NCBI GenBank assembly: GCA_017420625.1
Contig: JAFOIR010000054.1
Span: 1 to 11,001, forward strand
Length of the DNA: 11,001 bases
Direction: 5' to 3'
Origin: Bacillota bacterium
GTDB lineage: Bacteria; Bacillota_A; Clostridia; Lachnospirales; Bianqueaceae
The translations under genes and the position numbers were made by a program. The notes beneath the pieces are model-generated. The model saw nothing but the letters and a program-made list of their open reading frames with translations. It did no database searches and was not told the DNA's origin. Positions 1-8,400 of the stretch are shown piece by piece; position 1 is the stretch's first letter; the number at the start of each line of letters is the position of its first letter.

Positions 1-1367
1 TCTTTACGACCTCGACGGAACGGATCAGCTATGAAGTAGGCAGTGAGTTCTATAAACAAAGAAACGGAAGGATCTTTGTTCGCGCATCAGAATGTGAGGA
101 TCGCTGCGGACTGCAGTATAAGATCAACTATTACGAGCAGCTGGTCATGATCCGGGATCCGCAGGGGCGGACAGCGGAGGTCATGAATTCCGGCGTATAT
201 CTTCTGACGGAGCCTTCAGCAGATACACTGACTTATACCGTCAAACTGAAAAAAGGTGAAACGATCGAGATCTATCCCTGTGATACCGAAGGATATTATT
301 TCGCATCGGATATGAACGGACATATGGGCTATCTTGAAGCGGAAGGTCTGAAAACATCGAAAGCCAGCCTTTCCCGAAAAGAATCTCAGAAGATCGATAT
401 GGATGACTATGATGTCAAGAGCGATCATATCTTCATGGTTTTTCATCAGATCTATTCCACTCGTTACAGTCAGGAAATCCTGGACCCCATCCAGGAAAGC
501 TGGGCTTATACCAACGTCGTTTCTCCTACCTGGTTTACACTCAATTCAGACGGTACTGTTGCCACGAAAGCCAACAGCAATTATGTGGCAGATGTGCGTG
601 AAGAAGGTGACCAGATCTGGGCTCTTTTTGACAATCAGTTTGATGATGATATGACTTATGAGCTCTTGAAGAAGACCGCGACAAGAGACAGAATCTGCCA
701 GAGCATTCTGAACTACTGTAAGCAGTATAATATCCATGGCATCAACGTGGATTTTGAGGCAATGTCTGAGAGAACAGAACGCTATTTCATGCAGTTTTTA
801 AGAGAGCTGTCCATGACGATCAGACCGGCAGGATATCTGCTTTCGGTGGATGTCCCCGTCCCGTCTGCCTGGAGTGATTACTATCAAAGACTCCGGTATT
901 CGGATGTCTGTGATTATGTGATCGTAATGGCTTATGATGAACATTACCCCGGTTCCGACGCGGGAAGCACCTCTTCCAGAGATTTCGTATGGGATGCTGT
1001 CAAGGCAATGGTAGAGGATGAGGGGATCCCAAGCCGGAAGATCATTCTCGGAATCCCGTGGTATACAAGACTGTGGATCGGTGAGGGAGACGATCTGGAT
1101 ACCGAAGCACTCAGCATGGATGAAGTGATCGATCTGATCAATGATTATGATATGAGTGTGACATTTGACCCAGAAACTGGGCAGAACTATGCGGAAGGCT
1201 ATAACGGAGATCTTCTGTACCGGATCTGGATTGAAGATGAAACATCACTTGCCTACCGTTTGCAGGCAGTAAAGGACTATAATTTGAAAGGCGTCGCTGC
1301 CTGGAGCTACGGTTTTGAAAACTGGCAGGTCTGGGATGCTTATGATGCGGCATTTTTTGACGAATGA
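1..1367 (+). CDS. SH3b-like plus glycoside hydrolase family 18 protein (5' partial)
   Basis: The reading frame is open from the left edge (first full codon at 3) to a TGA at 1365-1367, so the true start and any signal peptide or membrane anchor lie outside the window; the ATG at 147 is only the first in-window Met. About 150-345 looks like a bacterial SH3 domain (the KKGETIEIYP strand, then GHMGYLEAEGL). A GH18 barrel follows from about 430. The catalytic segment is HGINVDFEA, with the presumed acid/base Glu at codon 756-758. A second barrel motif, VIVMAYDEHY, begins near 918, and the last strand is GVAAWSYGFENW near the C-terminus. This pattern is like YaaH/SleL-type N-acetylglucosaminidases that act on peptidoglycan or related glycans, probably outside the cell. 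The first Asp of the DxxDxDxE motif is His and the second is Asn; the last Asp and Glu are kept. Family is fairly certain, substrate is not. Confidence 0.85.
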   Translation, partial: FTTSTERISYEVGSEFYKQRNGRIFVRASECEDRCGLQYKINYYEQLVMIRDPQGRTAEVMNSGVYLLTEPSADTLTYTVKLKKGETIEIYPCDTEGYYFASDMNGHMGYLEAEGLKTSKASLSRKESQKIDMDDYDVKSDHIFMVFHQIYSTRYSQEILDPIQESWAYTNVVSPTWFTLNSDGTVATKANSNYVADVREEGDQIWALFDNQFDDDMTYELLKKTATRDRICQSILNYCKQYNIHGINVDFEAMSERTERYFMQFLRELSMTIRPAGYLLSVDVPVPSAWSDYYQRLRYSDVCDYVIVMAYDEHYPGSDAGSTSSRDFVWDAVKAMVEDEGIPSRKIILGIPWYTRLWIGEGDDLDTEALSMDEVIDLINDYDMSVTFDPETGQNYAEGYNGDLLYRIWIEDETSLAYRLQAVKDYNLKGVAAWSYGFENWQVWDAYDAAFFDE

Positions 1368-2647
1368 GATTATACGATACAGAAGAAAAGAAAGAGCAGT
1401 TCATTCTGGTAGGTGTCGATACAGGTCGGTTTGACATCAGTATGGAAGAATCCCTGAATGAACTGGAAGAACTCCTGGAGACAGACGGCGGCGAAGCAGT
1501 AGGCCGCGTGATCCAGAATCTTCAAAGTCCCAGCAGCCGTACCTATGTCGGCAGCGGAAAAGTGGAAGAGATCCGCCAGATCCTTCAGGATACGGGAGCA
1601 GACGGCATCATCTGCGATGATGAACTGTCTCCCGCACAGCTGAAGAATCTGTCTGATGAACTTGGCGTCAAAGTGATTGACCGGACGCTGCTCATTCTGG
1701 ATATTTTCACCAAACGAGCCACAACGAGAGAAGGTCAGATGCAGATCGAGCTGGCTCAGCTGAATTACCGACTGACCAGGCTGACCGGACTGGGTAAAGA
1801 ACTATCCCGTCAGGGAGCGGCTGTCGGTACACATACCAGAGGCGCTGGTGAAACCAAACTGGAGATGGATCGGCGTCATATCCGTGAGCGGATCGATATG
1901 CTGAAAAGTCAGCTGAAGGAAGTGGCAGAACGTCGGGATATGGAAAGAACACAACGTAAAAAAGGCCATCTTCCTATCATTGCACTTGTCGGCTACACCA
2001 ATGCAGGAAAATCCACCGTCTTTAACCGCGTGACCGGAGCCGGCGTGCTGGAAGAGGATCAACTCTTTGCAACACTGGATACGACTGTCAGAAGAAAAGA
2101 TCTTCCTTCCGGCAGAAGTGTTCTGTTTACAGATACCGTCGGATTTATTCATAAGCTTCCGCATCAGCTGATCGACGCATTCCGCGCGACACTTGAAGAA
2201 GCCTGTGAAGCGGATATTCTTCTGCATGTGGTGGACAGTTCTGACCCGAAGGCACAGATGCAGATGAAAGTGACCTATGATACGCTGGTGGAACTGAAGG
2301 CAGCAGATAAACCAATCATTACTATACTGAACAAGCAGGATCTCGTGCAGGAAGAAGCTCAGACGACAGGCCCTTCTTATCATGCAGAAGAAGTTCTTCG
2401 GATCAGTGCTCTGGAAGAAGACGGAATCAGGAAGGTGCTGGAAGCAGTTGACAGGCTTCTTGATCAGTGGGATCAGGAGATGCTGCTTATGATTCCTTAT
2501 GCTCAGGCAGGATTGACTGAACCGATCCATCAGGAAGCCGTTATTCTGAGTGAGGATTATACGGAACAGGGAATTCGTATCAGGGCAAGGATCAAAGAAC
2601 CACTGCTTGGAAAAATCAAGAAATATCAGATAGAAGATGAAGTATGA
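1364..2647 (+). CDS. hflX: GTPase HflX
   Basis: A 427-residue protein of normal HflX length. HflX is a ribosome-associated GTPase that binds the 50S subunit and splits or rescues stalled and hibernating 70S ribosomes. The N-terminal HflX domain carries the family signature TYVGSGKVEEI and a long helical linker (about 130-200). The G domain has G1 GYTNAGKS (210-217), G3 DTVG (257-260, in the HflX-typical DTVGFIHKLP context) and G4 NKQD (323-326). The glycine-rich linker reads VGTHTRGAGETKLE (154-167). The usual GxGTRGPGET form seems to carry a two-residue insertion and Pro to Ala, which is odd but within a flexible loop. The ATG overlaps the TGA of the GH18 gene by 4 nt (ATGA) and there is no clear Shine-Dalgarno, so translational coupling is likely. 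Its own stop overlaps the next start in the same way. Confidence 0.96.
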   Translation: MRLYDTEEKKEQFILVGVDTGRFDISMEESLNELEELLETDGGEAVGRVIQNLQSPSSRTYVGSGKVEEIRQILQDTGADGIICDDELSPAQLKNLSDELGVKVIDRTLLILDIFTKRATTREGQMQIELAQLNYRLTRLTGLGKELSRQGAAVGTHTRGAGETKLEMDRRHIRERIDMLKSQLKEVAERRDMERTQRKKGHLPIIALVGYTNAGKSTVFNRVTGAGVLEEDQLFATLDTTVRRKDLPSGRSVLFTDTVGFIHKLPHQLIDAFRATLEEACEADILLHVVDSSDPKAQMQMKVTYDTLVELKAADKPIITILNKQDLVQEEAQTTGPSYHAEEVLRISALEEDGIRKVLEAVDRLLDQWDQEMLLMIPYAQAGLTEPIHQEAVILSEDYTEQGIRIRARIKEPLLGKIKKYQIEDEV

Positions 2648-3708
2648 AAACAGAACTGTTATCAGTTGATGAGAAGGCGCTGAAGAAAGCAGAAGCACTG
2701 CTTCTTGCAGGACAGGTCGTTGCATTTCCGACAGAGACTGTATATGGCCTTGGAGCCTGGGCTTTTTCAGAGGAAGGGATCCGACATGTTTATGAAGCGA
2801 AGGGACGTCCTTCCGATAATCCGCTGATCGTACATGTTGCACCGGGAATGGATCTTCATGAGATCGCGTCAGAAATTCCCGAAAAGGCCAAAGAATTGAT
2901 GAAAAGATTCTGGCCGGGTCCATTGACACTCATTTTACCCAAAACAGACAAAGTACCCTTGCGTGTGACAGGTGGTCTTTCGACTGTTGCTATCAGAATG
3001 CCTTCCCACCCTGCTGCTATGGAACTGATCGGCAAGACAGGCCTTCCGATCGTAGCACCAAGCGCCAATACCTCCGGAAGACCGAGTCCGACCAGTGCCC
3101 GTCATGTTATGGAGGATCTTCAGGGAAAGATCCCGCTTATTCTGGACGGAGGAGACTGTCAGGTGGGATTGGAATCCACGATCGTCGATTTGACAGAAGA
3201 GATACCGATGATTCTGCGGCCGGGAGCTATTACGCTGGCCATGCTGGAGGACGCAGTCGGTGAAGTTGATGTGGATCCGGCAGTCCGCATGGCAGCAGGT
3301 CTTGAAAGTCATGTGACCCCCAAAGCGCCGGGTATGAAATATCGTCATTATGCACCGAAAGGATATCTGATCCTAACCGATCAGGGGCCGGATCAGACGG
3401 CAGAATGGATCAGGCAGGATCTGAAGGAAAAAGAGCAGAAGATCGGACTTATCGGGTCCGATGAATGGATCAGCCAGGTCCGAAGAGCGCTGGGCAAAAT
3501 CCCGGTTGCTGCCATTTCGCTTGGATCCGGATCTGATATGGATGAAATCGGAAGAAATCTGTTTGATGGCCTTCGGGAATCTGATGATGAAGGCCTGGAG
3601 AGAATCTACGGGGAAGCCTTTCAGAGAAAAGATCTGGGAGAAGCGATCATGAACCGATTTCTTAAGGCCGCCAGTGAAAGGCGGATCAGCGAAGAATCGA
3701 AGCAGTAG
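2644..3708 (+). CDS. sua5: L-threonylcarbamoyladenylate synthase (Sua5/YwlC type)
   Basis: A 354-residue protein that makes threonylcarbamoyl-AMP from threonine, bicarbonate and ATP, the first step of the universal t6A37 modification of ANN-decoding tRNAs; it is cytosolic. The YrdC domain spans about 10-200: FPTETVYGLG (28-37), the nucleotide/threonine pocket KGRPSDNPL (53-61) and SANTSG (140-145), then RPGAIT. The linker PGMKYRHYAPK (229-239) and a C-terminal Rossmann-like domain of about 110 residues mark the long Sua5 form rather than short TsaC. The gene overlaps hflX by 4 nt (ATGA), so the two are probably coupled in translation; both serve translation fidelity or ribosome function. The C-terminal domain is more divergent than the YrdC part, which is normal for the family. 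An equivalent name is ywlC or tsaC2. Confidence 0.95.
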   Translation: MKTELLSVDEKALKKAEALLLAGQVVAFPTETVYGLGAWAFSEEGIRHVYEAKGRPSDNPLIVHVAPGMDLHEIASEIPEKAKELMKRFWPGPLTLILPKTDKVPLRVTGGLSTVAIRMPSHPAAMELIGKTGLPIVAPSANTSGRPSPTSARHVMEDLQGKIPLILDGGDCQVGLESTIVDLTEEIPMILRPGAITLAMLEDAVGEVDVDPAVRMAAGLESHVTPKAPGMKYRHYAPKGYLILTDQGPDQTAEWIRQDLKEKEQKIGLIGSDEWISQVRRALGKIPVAAISLGSGSDMDEIGRNLFDGLRESDDEGLERIYGEAFQRKDLGEAIMNRFLKAASERRISEESKQ

Positions 3709-3715
3709 GAAGAGG
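3707..3715 (+). promoter_or_regulatory. Ribosome binding site of the P-type ATPase gene
   Basis: AGGAAGAGG lies 6 nt before the ATG at 3722 and overlaps the TAG stop of the sua5 gene. It decides the start. The in-frame ATG at 3674 lies inside sua5, has no comparable Shine-Dalgarno, and would add 16 residues (starting MKGGSAKNRS) that do not look like a P-type ATPase N-terminus. Confidence 0.75.
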
Positions 3716-3721
3716 TTGAAA

Positions 3722-6232
3722 ATGGAATTACGTGGATTGACCAGTCAAGAGGTCGAAGAGAGAATTCAGACAGGGCAGTCGAACCGGACAGGCGGCGGCA
3801 CCAAGAGTGTTGGCCGGATCATCTGGGAACATTCGATGACCCTCTTCAATATAGTCAACCTGATTCTGGCAATAGCAGTGGCAGCGGTCGGAAGTTTCAA
3901 GAATATGCTGTTTATGGGAATCGTCTTTTCCAATACAGCCATCGGTGTGATCCAGGAGATCCGATCCAAACGAATGGTCGATAAGCTTTCGATCATGGTA
4001 TCCGCAAAAATAGAAGCGATCCGGGATGGGCAGCGAAAGCTGATCCTTTCAGATGAACTGGTCAAGGATGATTTGATCCATCTGAAACGCGGCGCACAGG
4101 TCCCGGCTGATGCACAGATCATCTATGGAAATGCTGATGTGAACGAGAGCCTGCTTACCGGTGAGCCCGATCTGATCTCCAAAACCGTAGGAGATGAACT
4201 GTTTTCCGGAAGTTTTCTCGCAGCCGGCGATTGCTATGCCAAGCTGATCCGGGTAGGAAAAGAATCTTTCGCATCCAAAATCGCTCAGGAAGCGAAAAGA
4301 GTGAAAAAGGCCGAATCGGAAATCATGCGGACGTTAAAGAAGATCATTACGATCATCTCCTGTCTGCTGGTTCCTCTCGGTGCACTGCTTTTTATCAATC
4401 AGCTTTCTCTTTCTCAGGCGACAGTGGAAAGTGCTGTCGTCGGTACCGTTGCAGGACTTATCAGTATGATTCCGGAAGGACTCATGCTGCTGACCAGCTC
4501 AGTACTGGCTGTTGCGGTTATCCGTCTGTCACAGAAGCAGGTGCTGGTGCAGCAGCTGTACTGTATTGAGACGCTTGCCAGGGTAGATGTACTGTGTCTG
4601 GATAAAACCGGAACGATCACCAGCGGTGCGATGAAGGTCAGCGGTCTTCTTGGATTCGGAAATACGAAAAGAGATGAACTGGCCTACGGATTTGCAGCGC
4701 TTGCTGCCTGCTCAGGAGATGAAAGCCCTACGCTGAGTGCCATACGGGAAGCATTTCCGCTTCAGAATCCACCCGGTGTACAAAGAGTTGTCAGTTTCTC
4801 TTCAGAGAAAAAATGGTCCGGTGTCACTCTGGATAATGGAATGACCTATATCATGGGCGCTGGAGAAATGATATTGAAGGATCAGTATAGCGAGATCGAA
4901 AAGGCATTTCGCAGTAAGATCGGAACCAATCGTGTGCTCCTGCTGGCAACGTCAACCGAGACATTCGATGAGGAAGGCAATCTTCCTCAGCAGATCAAAC
5001 CGATCGGTGTTCTGCTGATTCAGGACGAGATCCGAAAAGAAGCACCGGATACGATCCGTTATTTCCAGGAACAGGGTGTCGATCTGAAGGTCATTTCAGG
5101 CGATGGTGTTGCGACGGTTGCTCAGATTGCCGAGAAAGCCGGCATTCCGGTGAACGGACGCTGCGTTGATGCCAGAACGCTGGTAACGGATCAGGATATG
5201 GAACATGCAGTGGCAGCCTATACTGTCTTCGGCAGGGTCACACCCGCCCAGAAGCGCCAGCTTGTCCGGGCACTGCAAAAACAGGGTCATACCGTTGCCA
5301 TGACCGGTGACGGTGTTAACGATGTGCTCGCTATGAAGGAATCCGACTGTTCCGTTGCGATGGCATCCGGTTCGGAGGCCGCACGCAATATTGCCCAGCT
5401 GGTTCTTACTACGGATGATTTCAGTTCCATGCCGAATGTCGTGGCGGAAGGACGGCGCTCGATCAACAATATCCAGCGAAGCGCTTCCATGTTTCTGACG
5501 AAAACCATCTTTGCCATGCTGATCGGCATCCTGTTTACCGTCGTCAGCTGGCAGTATCCTTTCCAGCCCATTCAGATGTCCTTCATCAGTACGCTGACGA
5601 TCGGACTGCCGTCTTTGATTCTGGCGCTGGAACCCAACCGTGATCGGATCAGCGGCAACTTCTTTTATAATATTATCACCCGTGCACTTTCCGGCGGAGT
5701 GACGATGGCGGTCGGCGTCCTTCTGGTTTATGCAGCCGGCGCCATATTCCGATTGGAATATGAAGAGATATCCATGCTGGCGGTTCTGCTGACGGCCATG
5801 ACTGGCGTATTTCTTCTTTACCGGATCTCGATCCCCTTTAATAAAGTTCGTCTGGCACTTTTTATCTTTGTCATTTCCAGTATTGTACTTGCCACTGTTT
5901 TCTTCGGACCATTTTTCAACTTCCCGCCTCTCAGCTGGAAGATGGGAATCTGTATTCTGGTCATTGGCTCCATCAACGGTACGGTCTTCTTCTTCCTGTT
6001 CTCTGTGATGGAGAAGGTGCGGCTGAAGATGCTTTCTCCTGAAATGATGGCTCTGACGGCAGAAAAGGCCAGAAGAAAACAGGAAATCAAGGCAGAGAGA
6101 AGAAATCGGCGGATCGATCAGTGGGAGGATCAGCCAAAGGCTTACAAAGGTATCGTCAAGCTGATTGCTTATCCCATATCCCTGGTCTCCAGAATGATCC
6201 ATCGCGTCAACAGTAATTCATCAAAGGAATAA
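3722..6232 (+). CDS. P-type ATPase, Exp7-like subfamily (substrate unknown)
   Basis: An 836-residue integral membrane pump. P-type hallmarks are clear: actuator motif TGEP (146-149), PEGL in M4 (251-254), phosphorylation site DKTGTIT (D294) and hinge TGDGVND (528-534). About ten membrane helices are visible: four before the P domain and six after it (from about 590). The layout and the SLLTGE, IPEGLMLLTS and SNTAIGVIQE stretches resemble the poorly characterised Streptococcus Exp7 group rather than a classical Ca2+ pump. TGES is TGEP here. SERCA ligands N796 and D800 in M6 align with S623 and I627, and the M5 acidic ligand is also absent, with a Lys (K594) in M5, so no cation can be assigned. 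The KGA lysine of the N domain is Met378. A basic tail of about 70 residues follows the last helix. The gene starts 13 nt after sua5. Confidence 0.92.
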   Translation: MELRGLTSQEVEERIQTGQSNRTGGGTKSVGRIIWEHSMTLFNIVNLILAIAVAAVGSFKNMLFMGIVFSNTAIGVIQEIRSKRMVDKLSIMVSAKIEAIRDGQRKLILSDELVKDDLIHLKRGAQVPADAQIIYGNADVNESLLTGEPDLISKTVGDELFSGSFLAAGDCYAKLIRVGKESFASKIAQEAKRVKKAESEIMRTLKKIITIISCLLVPLGALLFINQLSLSQATVESAVVGTVAGLISMIPEGLMLLTSSVLAVAVIRLSQKQVLVQQLYCIETLARVDVLCLDKTGTITSGAMKVSGLLGFGNTKRDELAYGFAALAACSGDESPTLSAIREAFPLQNPPGVQRVVSFSSEKKWSGVTLDNGMTYIMGAGEMILKDQYSEIEKAFRSKIGTNRVLLLATSTETFDEEGNLPQQIKPIGVLLIQDEIRKEAPDTIRYFQEQGVDLKVISGDGVATVAQIAEKAGIPVNGRCVDARTLVTDQDMEHAVAAYTVFGRVTPAQKRQLVRALQKQGHTVAMTGDGVNDVLAMKESDCSVAMASGSEAARNIAQLVLTTDDFSSMPNVVAEGRRSINNIQRSASMFLTKTIFAMLIGILFTVVSWQYPFQPIQMSFISTLTIGLPSLILALEPNRDRISGNFFYNIITRALSGGVTMAVGVLLVYAAGAIFRLEYEEISMLAVLLTAMTGVFLLYRISIPFNKVRLALFIFVISSIVLATVFFGPFFNFPPLSWKMGICILVIGSINGTVFFFLFSVMEKVRLKMLSPEMMALTAEKARRKQEIKAERRNRRIDQWEDQPKAYKGIVKLIAYPISLVSRMIHRVNSNSSKE
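6222..6229 (+). promoter_or_regulatory. Ribosome binding site of the GH3 gene
   Basis: AAAGGA-type sequence within the last codons of the ATPase gene, about 7 nt before the ATG at 6237. The ATPase stop (6230-6232) sits between the site and the start, so terminating ribosomes could reload directly on the GH3 gene. Confidence 0.55.
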
Positions 6233-6236
6233 ATAC

Positions 6237-8315
6237 ATGGACAAACAGAGTGCCCGCAGGAAAGCACAGGAACTGATCCGAAAGATGACGCTGGAAGAGA
6301 AAACATCCCAGATGCTCTATGAAGCTCCTGCGATCGAAGAGCTGGGTATTTCAGCTTATAACTGGTGGAATGAAGCACTGCATGGTGTCGCAAGATCCGG
6401 CAGAGCCACCGTCTTTCCTCAGTCGATTGGTCTTTCTGCATCTTTTGATCCGGAGCTTCTTCGGAAGGTCGGTTCGGTCATTGCCGGTGAAGGTCGGATC
6501 ATTCATGCGATCTACCGAAGTGAAGGGAAAAGCGGTATCTATCAGGGGCTGACCTACTGGTCTCCGAACATCAATATTGTTCGGGATCCCCGTTGGGGAA
6601 GAGCTCATGAAACCTATGGCGAGGACCCTTATCTGACATCCCGGATGGGATGTGAGTTCGTGCGTGGCATTCAAGGCGATGATCCGGATCATCTGGCAGC
6701 ATCAGCCTGTGCCAAGCACATGGCAGTCCATTCCGGACCGGAAGCGACAAGGCACGGCTTTAATGCCTCTGTCTCGAAGAAGGATCTCTATGAGACATAT
6801 CTTCCTGCCTTTGAGCGCCTCGTCAAGGATGCAGATGTCAGCGGGATCATGACTGCGTACAATGCGATCAACGGTATTCCGGCCAGTGCTCATCGAGAAC
6901 TGATTCAGGACGTTGTCAGAAAGCAGTGGGGATTTGATGGATATATCGTTTCCGACTGTGGTGCGATCCAGGATATCTATGAATTTCATCATTATACGGA
7001 TACAAAAGCAGAAGCGGCCGGCATAGCGGCCGAAGCAGGATGCGAACTCAACTGCGGCAGTATATACGGATATCTCGTTGAAGCAGTGAGAAAAGGTTAT
7101 GTATCCGAGGAAATGATCGATCGTGCAGTAGAAGATCTTCTGACGATCCGTTTCCGGTTGGATCTGGATGATCTAATGGGTGGAGAGCAGGCTGTCCGTG
7201 AATGGATCAGCAGGAAAAAAGAATGGGATCATCTGTCTGAGACTGCCTCAGAAGAAGCGATCGTTCTTCTGAAAAATGAAGGCACACTTCCGCTCAAAAA
7301 ACCGGAGTCGATTGCCGTGATCGGACCCAATGCACGAAGTGTCTCAGTACTTGAAGGCAATTATCACGGAACCGCAGATGAGACAATCACTGTTATGGAA
7401 GGAATCCGGAGAGAATTCCCTGATGCAGCGATCCTTGGAGCGGATGGGGCGCATCTTTATAAAGATAGGATCGAAGCCATGTCTCATGTCCCGGATGATC
7501 AGATTGCAGAGGCAGTCGCGCTTGCGAGGACAGCCGAGGTAACGGTTCTTTGTCTGGGACTGGATCCTTCGATCGAAGGAGAACAAGGCGACGCCTCCAA
7601 TGAATATGGCGCAGGAGACAAACCCAATCTTCTGCTTCCTGCTTCGCAGCGAAGGCTTCTGGCGGCAGTAGCTCCGGCAGCCAAAAAGCTGGCAGTAGTG
7701 CTCCTCTCGGGCGGTGCACTGGATCTTCAGGAAGATGAAGCATATGCCGGAGCGATCATTCAGGCCTGGTATCCAGGCGCTTTTGGCGGACGGGCAGTGG
7801 CCGGCGTTCTTTCCGGACGGGTCAATCCTACCGGAAGGCTGCCGGAGACTTTCTATTTTGATCATCAGGTCGATTGGGATTTTGAAGACTATCGGATGGA
7901 AGGAAAGACCTATCGTTTCTTCCGTGGAGAGCCGAACTATCCGTTCGGATTCGGACTAAGCTTCCGAAGATTATCGATTGAAGAGGCCGGATGGGAAGAT
8001 GGATATCTGAAGATCACGGTATCCAATCCGCATACAGAAAAGACAGCTATGCCCGTTATGGTATTTGCTGAATGGAGTAAAGAAGAATCCGATGCACCGA
8101 TCAGGCAGCTCGTTTTCACGAAAAAAATTTCTCTTCTGCCTGGGGAGAGAACCGTTTTGAAGGCAATCATCGATCCTTACTGGCTCATGATAGTGGATGA
8201 GAATGGTACAAGGAAGCCATATAAAGGAAAGATCGCTTTGAAAATCAGTGATCACGGTCCTGACGAGAGAAGCTGTTCGCTTGCCGGAACCGGATTTATC
8301 GAAATATCCTGTTAA
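6237..8315 (+). CDS. Glycoside hydrolase family 3 (beta-xylosidase/beta-glucosidase-like)
   Basis: A 692-residue retaining exo-glycosidase that removes non-reducing-end beta-linked sugars. The N-terminal TIM barrel has YNWWNEALHGVAR near the start, a form common in bacterial xylosidase-type GH3 enzymes. It also has FVRGIQGDD, the substrate-binding K160-H161 pair, and the nucleophile Asp240 in SDCGAI. The alpha/beta sandwich domain (about 345-565) carries GLDPSIEGEQGD, where E447 or E449 is the candidate acid/base by analogy with the EGE motif of related enzymes. A degenerate fibronectin-III-like domain ends the protein (about 585-692, after YPFGFGLSF). The N-terminus (MDKQSARRKAQ) has no signal peptide, so the enzyme should act in the cytosol on imported oligosaccharides. 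No sugar transporter is adjacent. It starts 4 nt after the ATPase stop and is the last gene of its unit. Specificity (xylose, glucose, arabinose or other) is not decided by sequence. Confidence 0.93.
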   Translation: MDKQSARRKAQELIRKMTLEEKTSQMLYEAPAIEELGISAYNWWNEALHGVARSGRATVFPQSIGLSASFDPELLRKVGSVIAGEGRIIHAIYRSEGKSGIYQGLTYWSPNINIVRDPRWGRAHETYGEDPYLTSRMGCEFVRGIQGDDPDHLAASACAKHMAVHSGPEATRHGFNASVSKKDLYETYLPAFERLVKDADVSGIMTAYNAINGIPASAHRELIQDVVRKQWGFDGYIVSDCGAIQDIYEFHHYTDTKAEAAGIAAEAGCELNCGSIYGYLVEAVRKGYVSEEMIDRAVEDLLTIRFRLDLDDLMGGEQAVREWISRKKEWDHLSETASEEAIVLLKNEGTLPLKKPESIAVIGPNARSVSVLEGNYHGTADETITVMEGIRREFPDAAILGADGAHLYKDRIEAMSHVPDDQIAEAVALARTAEVTVLCLGLDPSIEGEQGDASNEYGAGDKPNLLLPASQRRLLAAVAPAAKKLAVVLLSGGALDLQEDEAYAGAIIQAWYPGAFGGRAVAGVLSGRVNPTGRLPETFYFDHQVDWDFEDYRMEGKTYRFFRGEPNYPFGFGLSFRRLSIEEAGWEDGYLKITVSNPHTEKTAMPVMVFAEWSKEESDAPIRQLVFTKKISLLPGERTVLKAIIDPYWLMIVDENGTRKPYKGKIALKISDHGPDERSCSLAGTGFIEISC

Positions 8316-8322
8316 AATGTAT

Positions 8323-8367
8323 AAAAAACCTCTGTGTTTTACGAAAAATAAAGCGCAGAGGTTTTTT
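8323..8367 (+). terminator. Intrinsic terminator after the GH3 gene
   Basis: A 14-bp inverted repeat with arms 8323-8336 (AAAAAACCTCTGTG) and 8354-8367 (CGCAGAGGTTTTTT), one G:U pair and a 17-nt AT-rich loop. The right arm ends in six T, with more T-rich sequence after it. It lies 8 nt after the GH3 stop and separates the two transcription units. The six-A run on the left arm means it could also terminate leftward transcription, though no leftward gene is seen. Confidence 0.92.
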
Positions 8368-8378
8368 CTTTCGTTTAT

Positions 8379-8400
8379 CTTGTATAATTGACAGTACAAG
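8379..8400. repeat. Inverted repeat flanking the -35 box
   Basis: CTTGTA (8379-8384) and TACAAG (8395-8400) form an inverted repeat with a 10-bp spacer that holds the TTGACA -35 hexamer. Its half-sites share TTGTA/TACAA with the adjacent perfect palindrome, so it may be a weaker second site for the same regulator. A role is inferred only. Confidence 0.4.

Noticed and set aside
147..1367. ATG 147 as the real start of the GH18 gene
   Set aside because: The frame stays open to the left edge with coding-like sequence, and this ATG has no convincing ribosome binding site and would cut into the SH3-like domain.
1802..2929. 375-codon open frame on the minus strand
   Set aside because: It lies antisense to hflX and the start of sua5, both well-supported genes. 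Its translation is low-complexity in character (rich in H, S, F, C) with no recognisable motif, as expected of a shadow frame.
3674..3721. Upstream ATG as start of the P-type ATPase
   Set aside because: Lies inside sua5 without a good Shine-Dalgarno; the ATG at 3722 has AGGAAGAGG at proper spacing and gives a normal N-terminus.
5096..6202. 368-codon open frame on the minus strand
   Set aside because: Antisense to the ATPase P domain and membrane helices. The translation is rich in H, D, R and Q with no domain, typical of a reversed membrane-protein gene.
8383..8388. TATAAT as a -10 box
   Set aside because: No -35-like hexamer 16-18 nt upstream (that region is the terminator stem), whereas TTGACA with TACAAT at 17 nt is a better pair.
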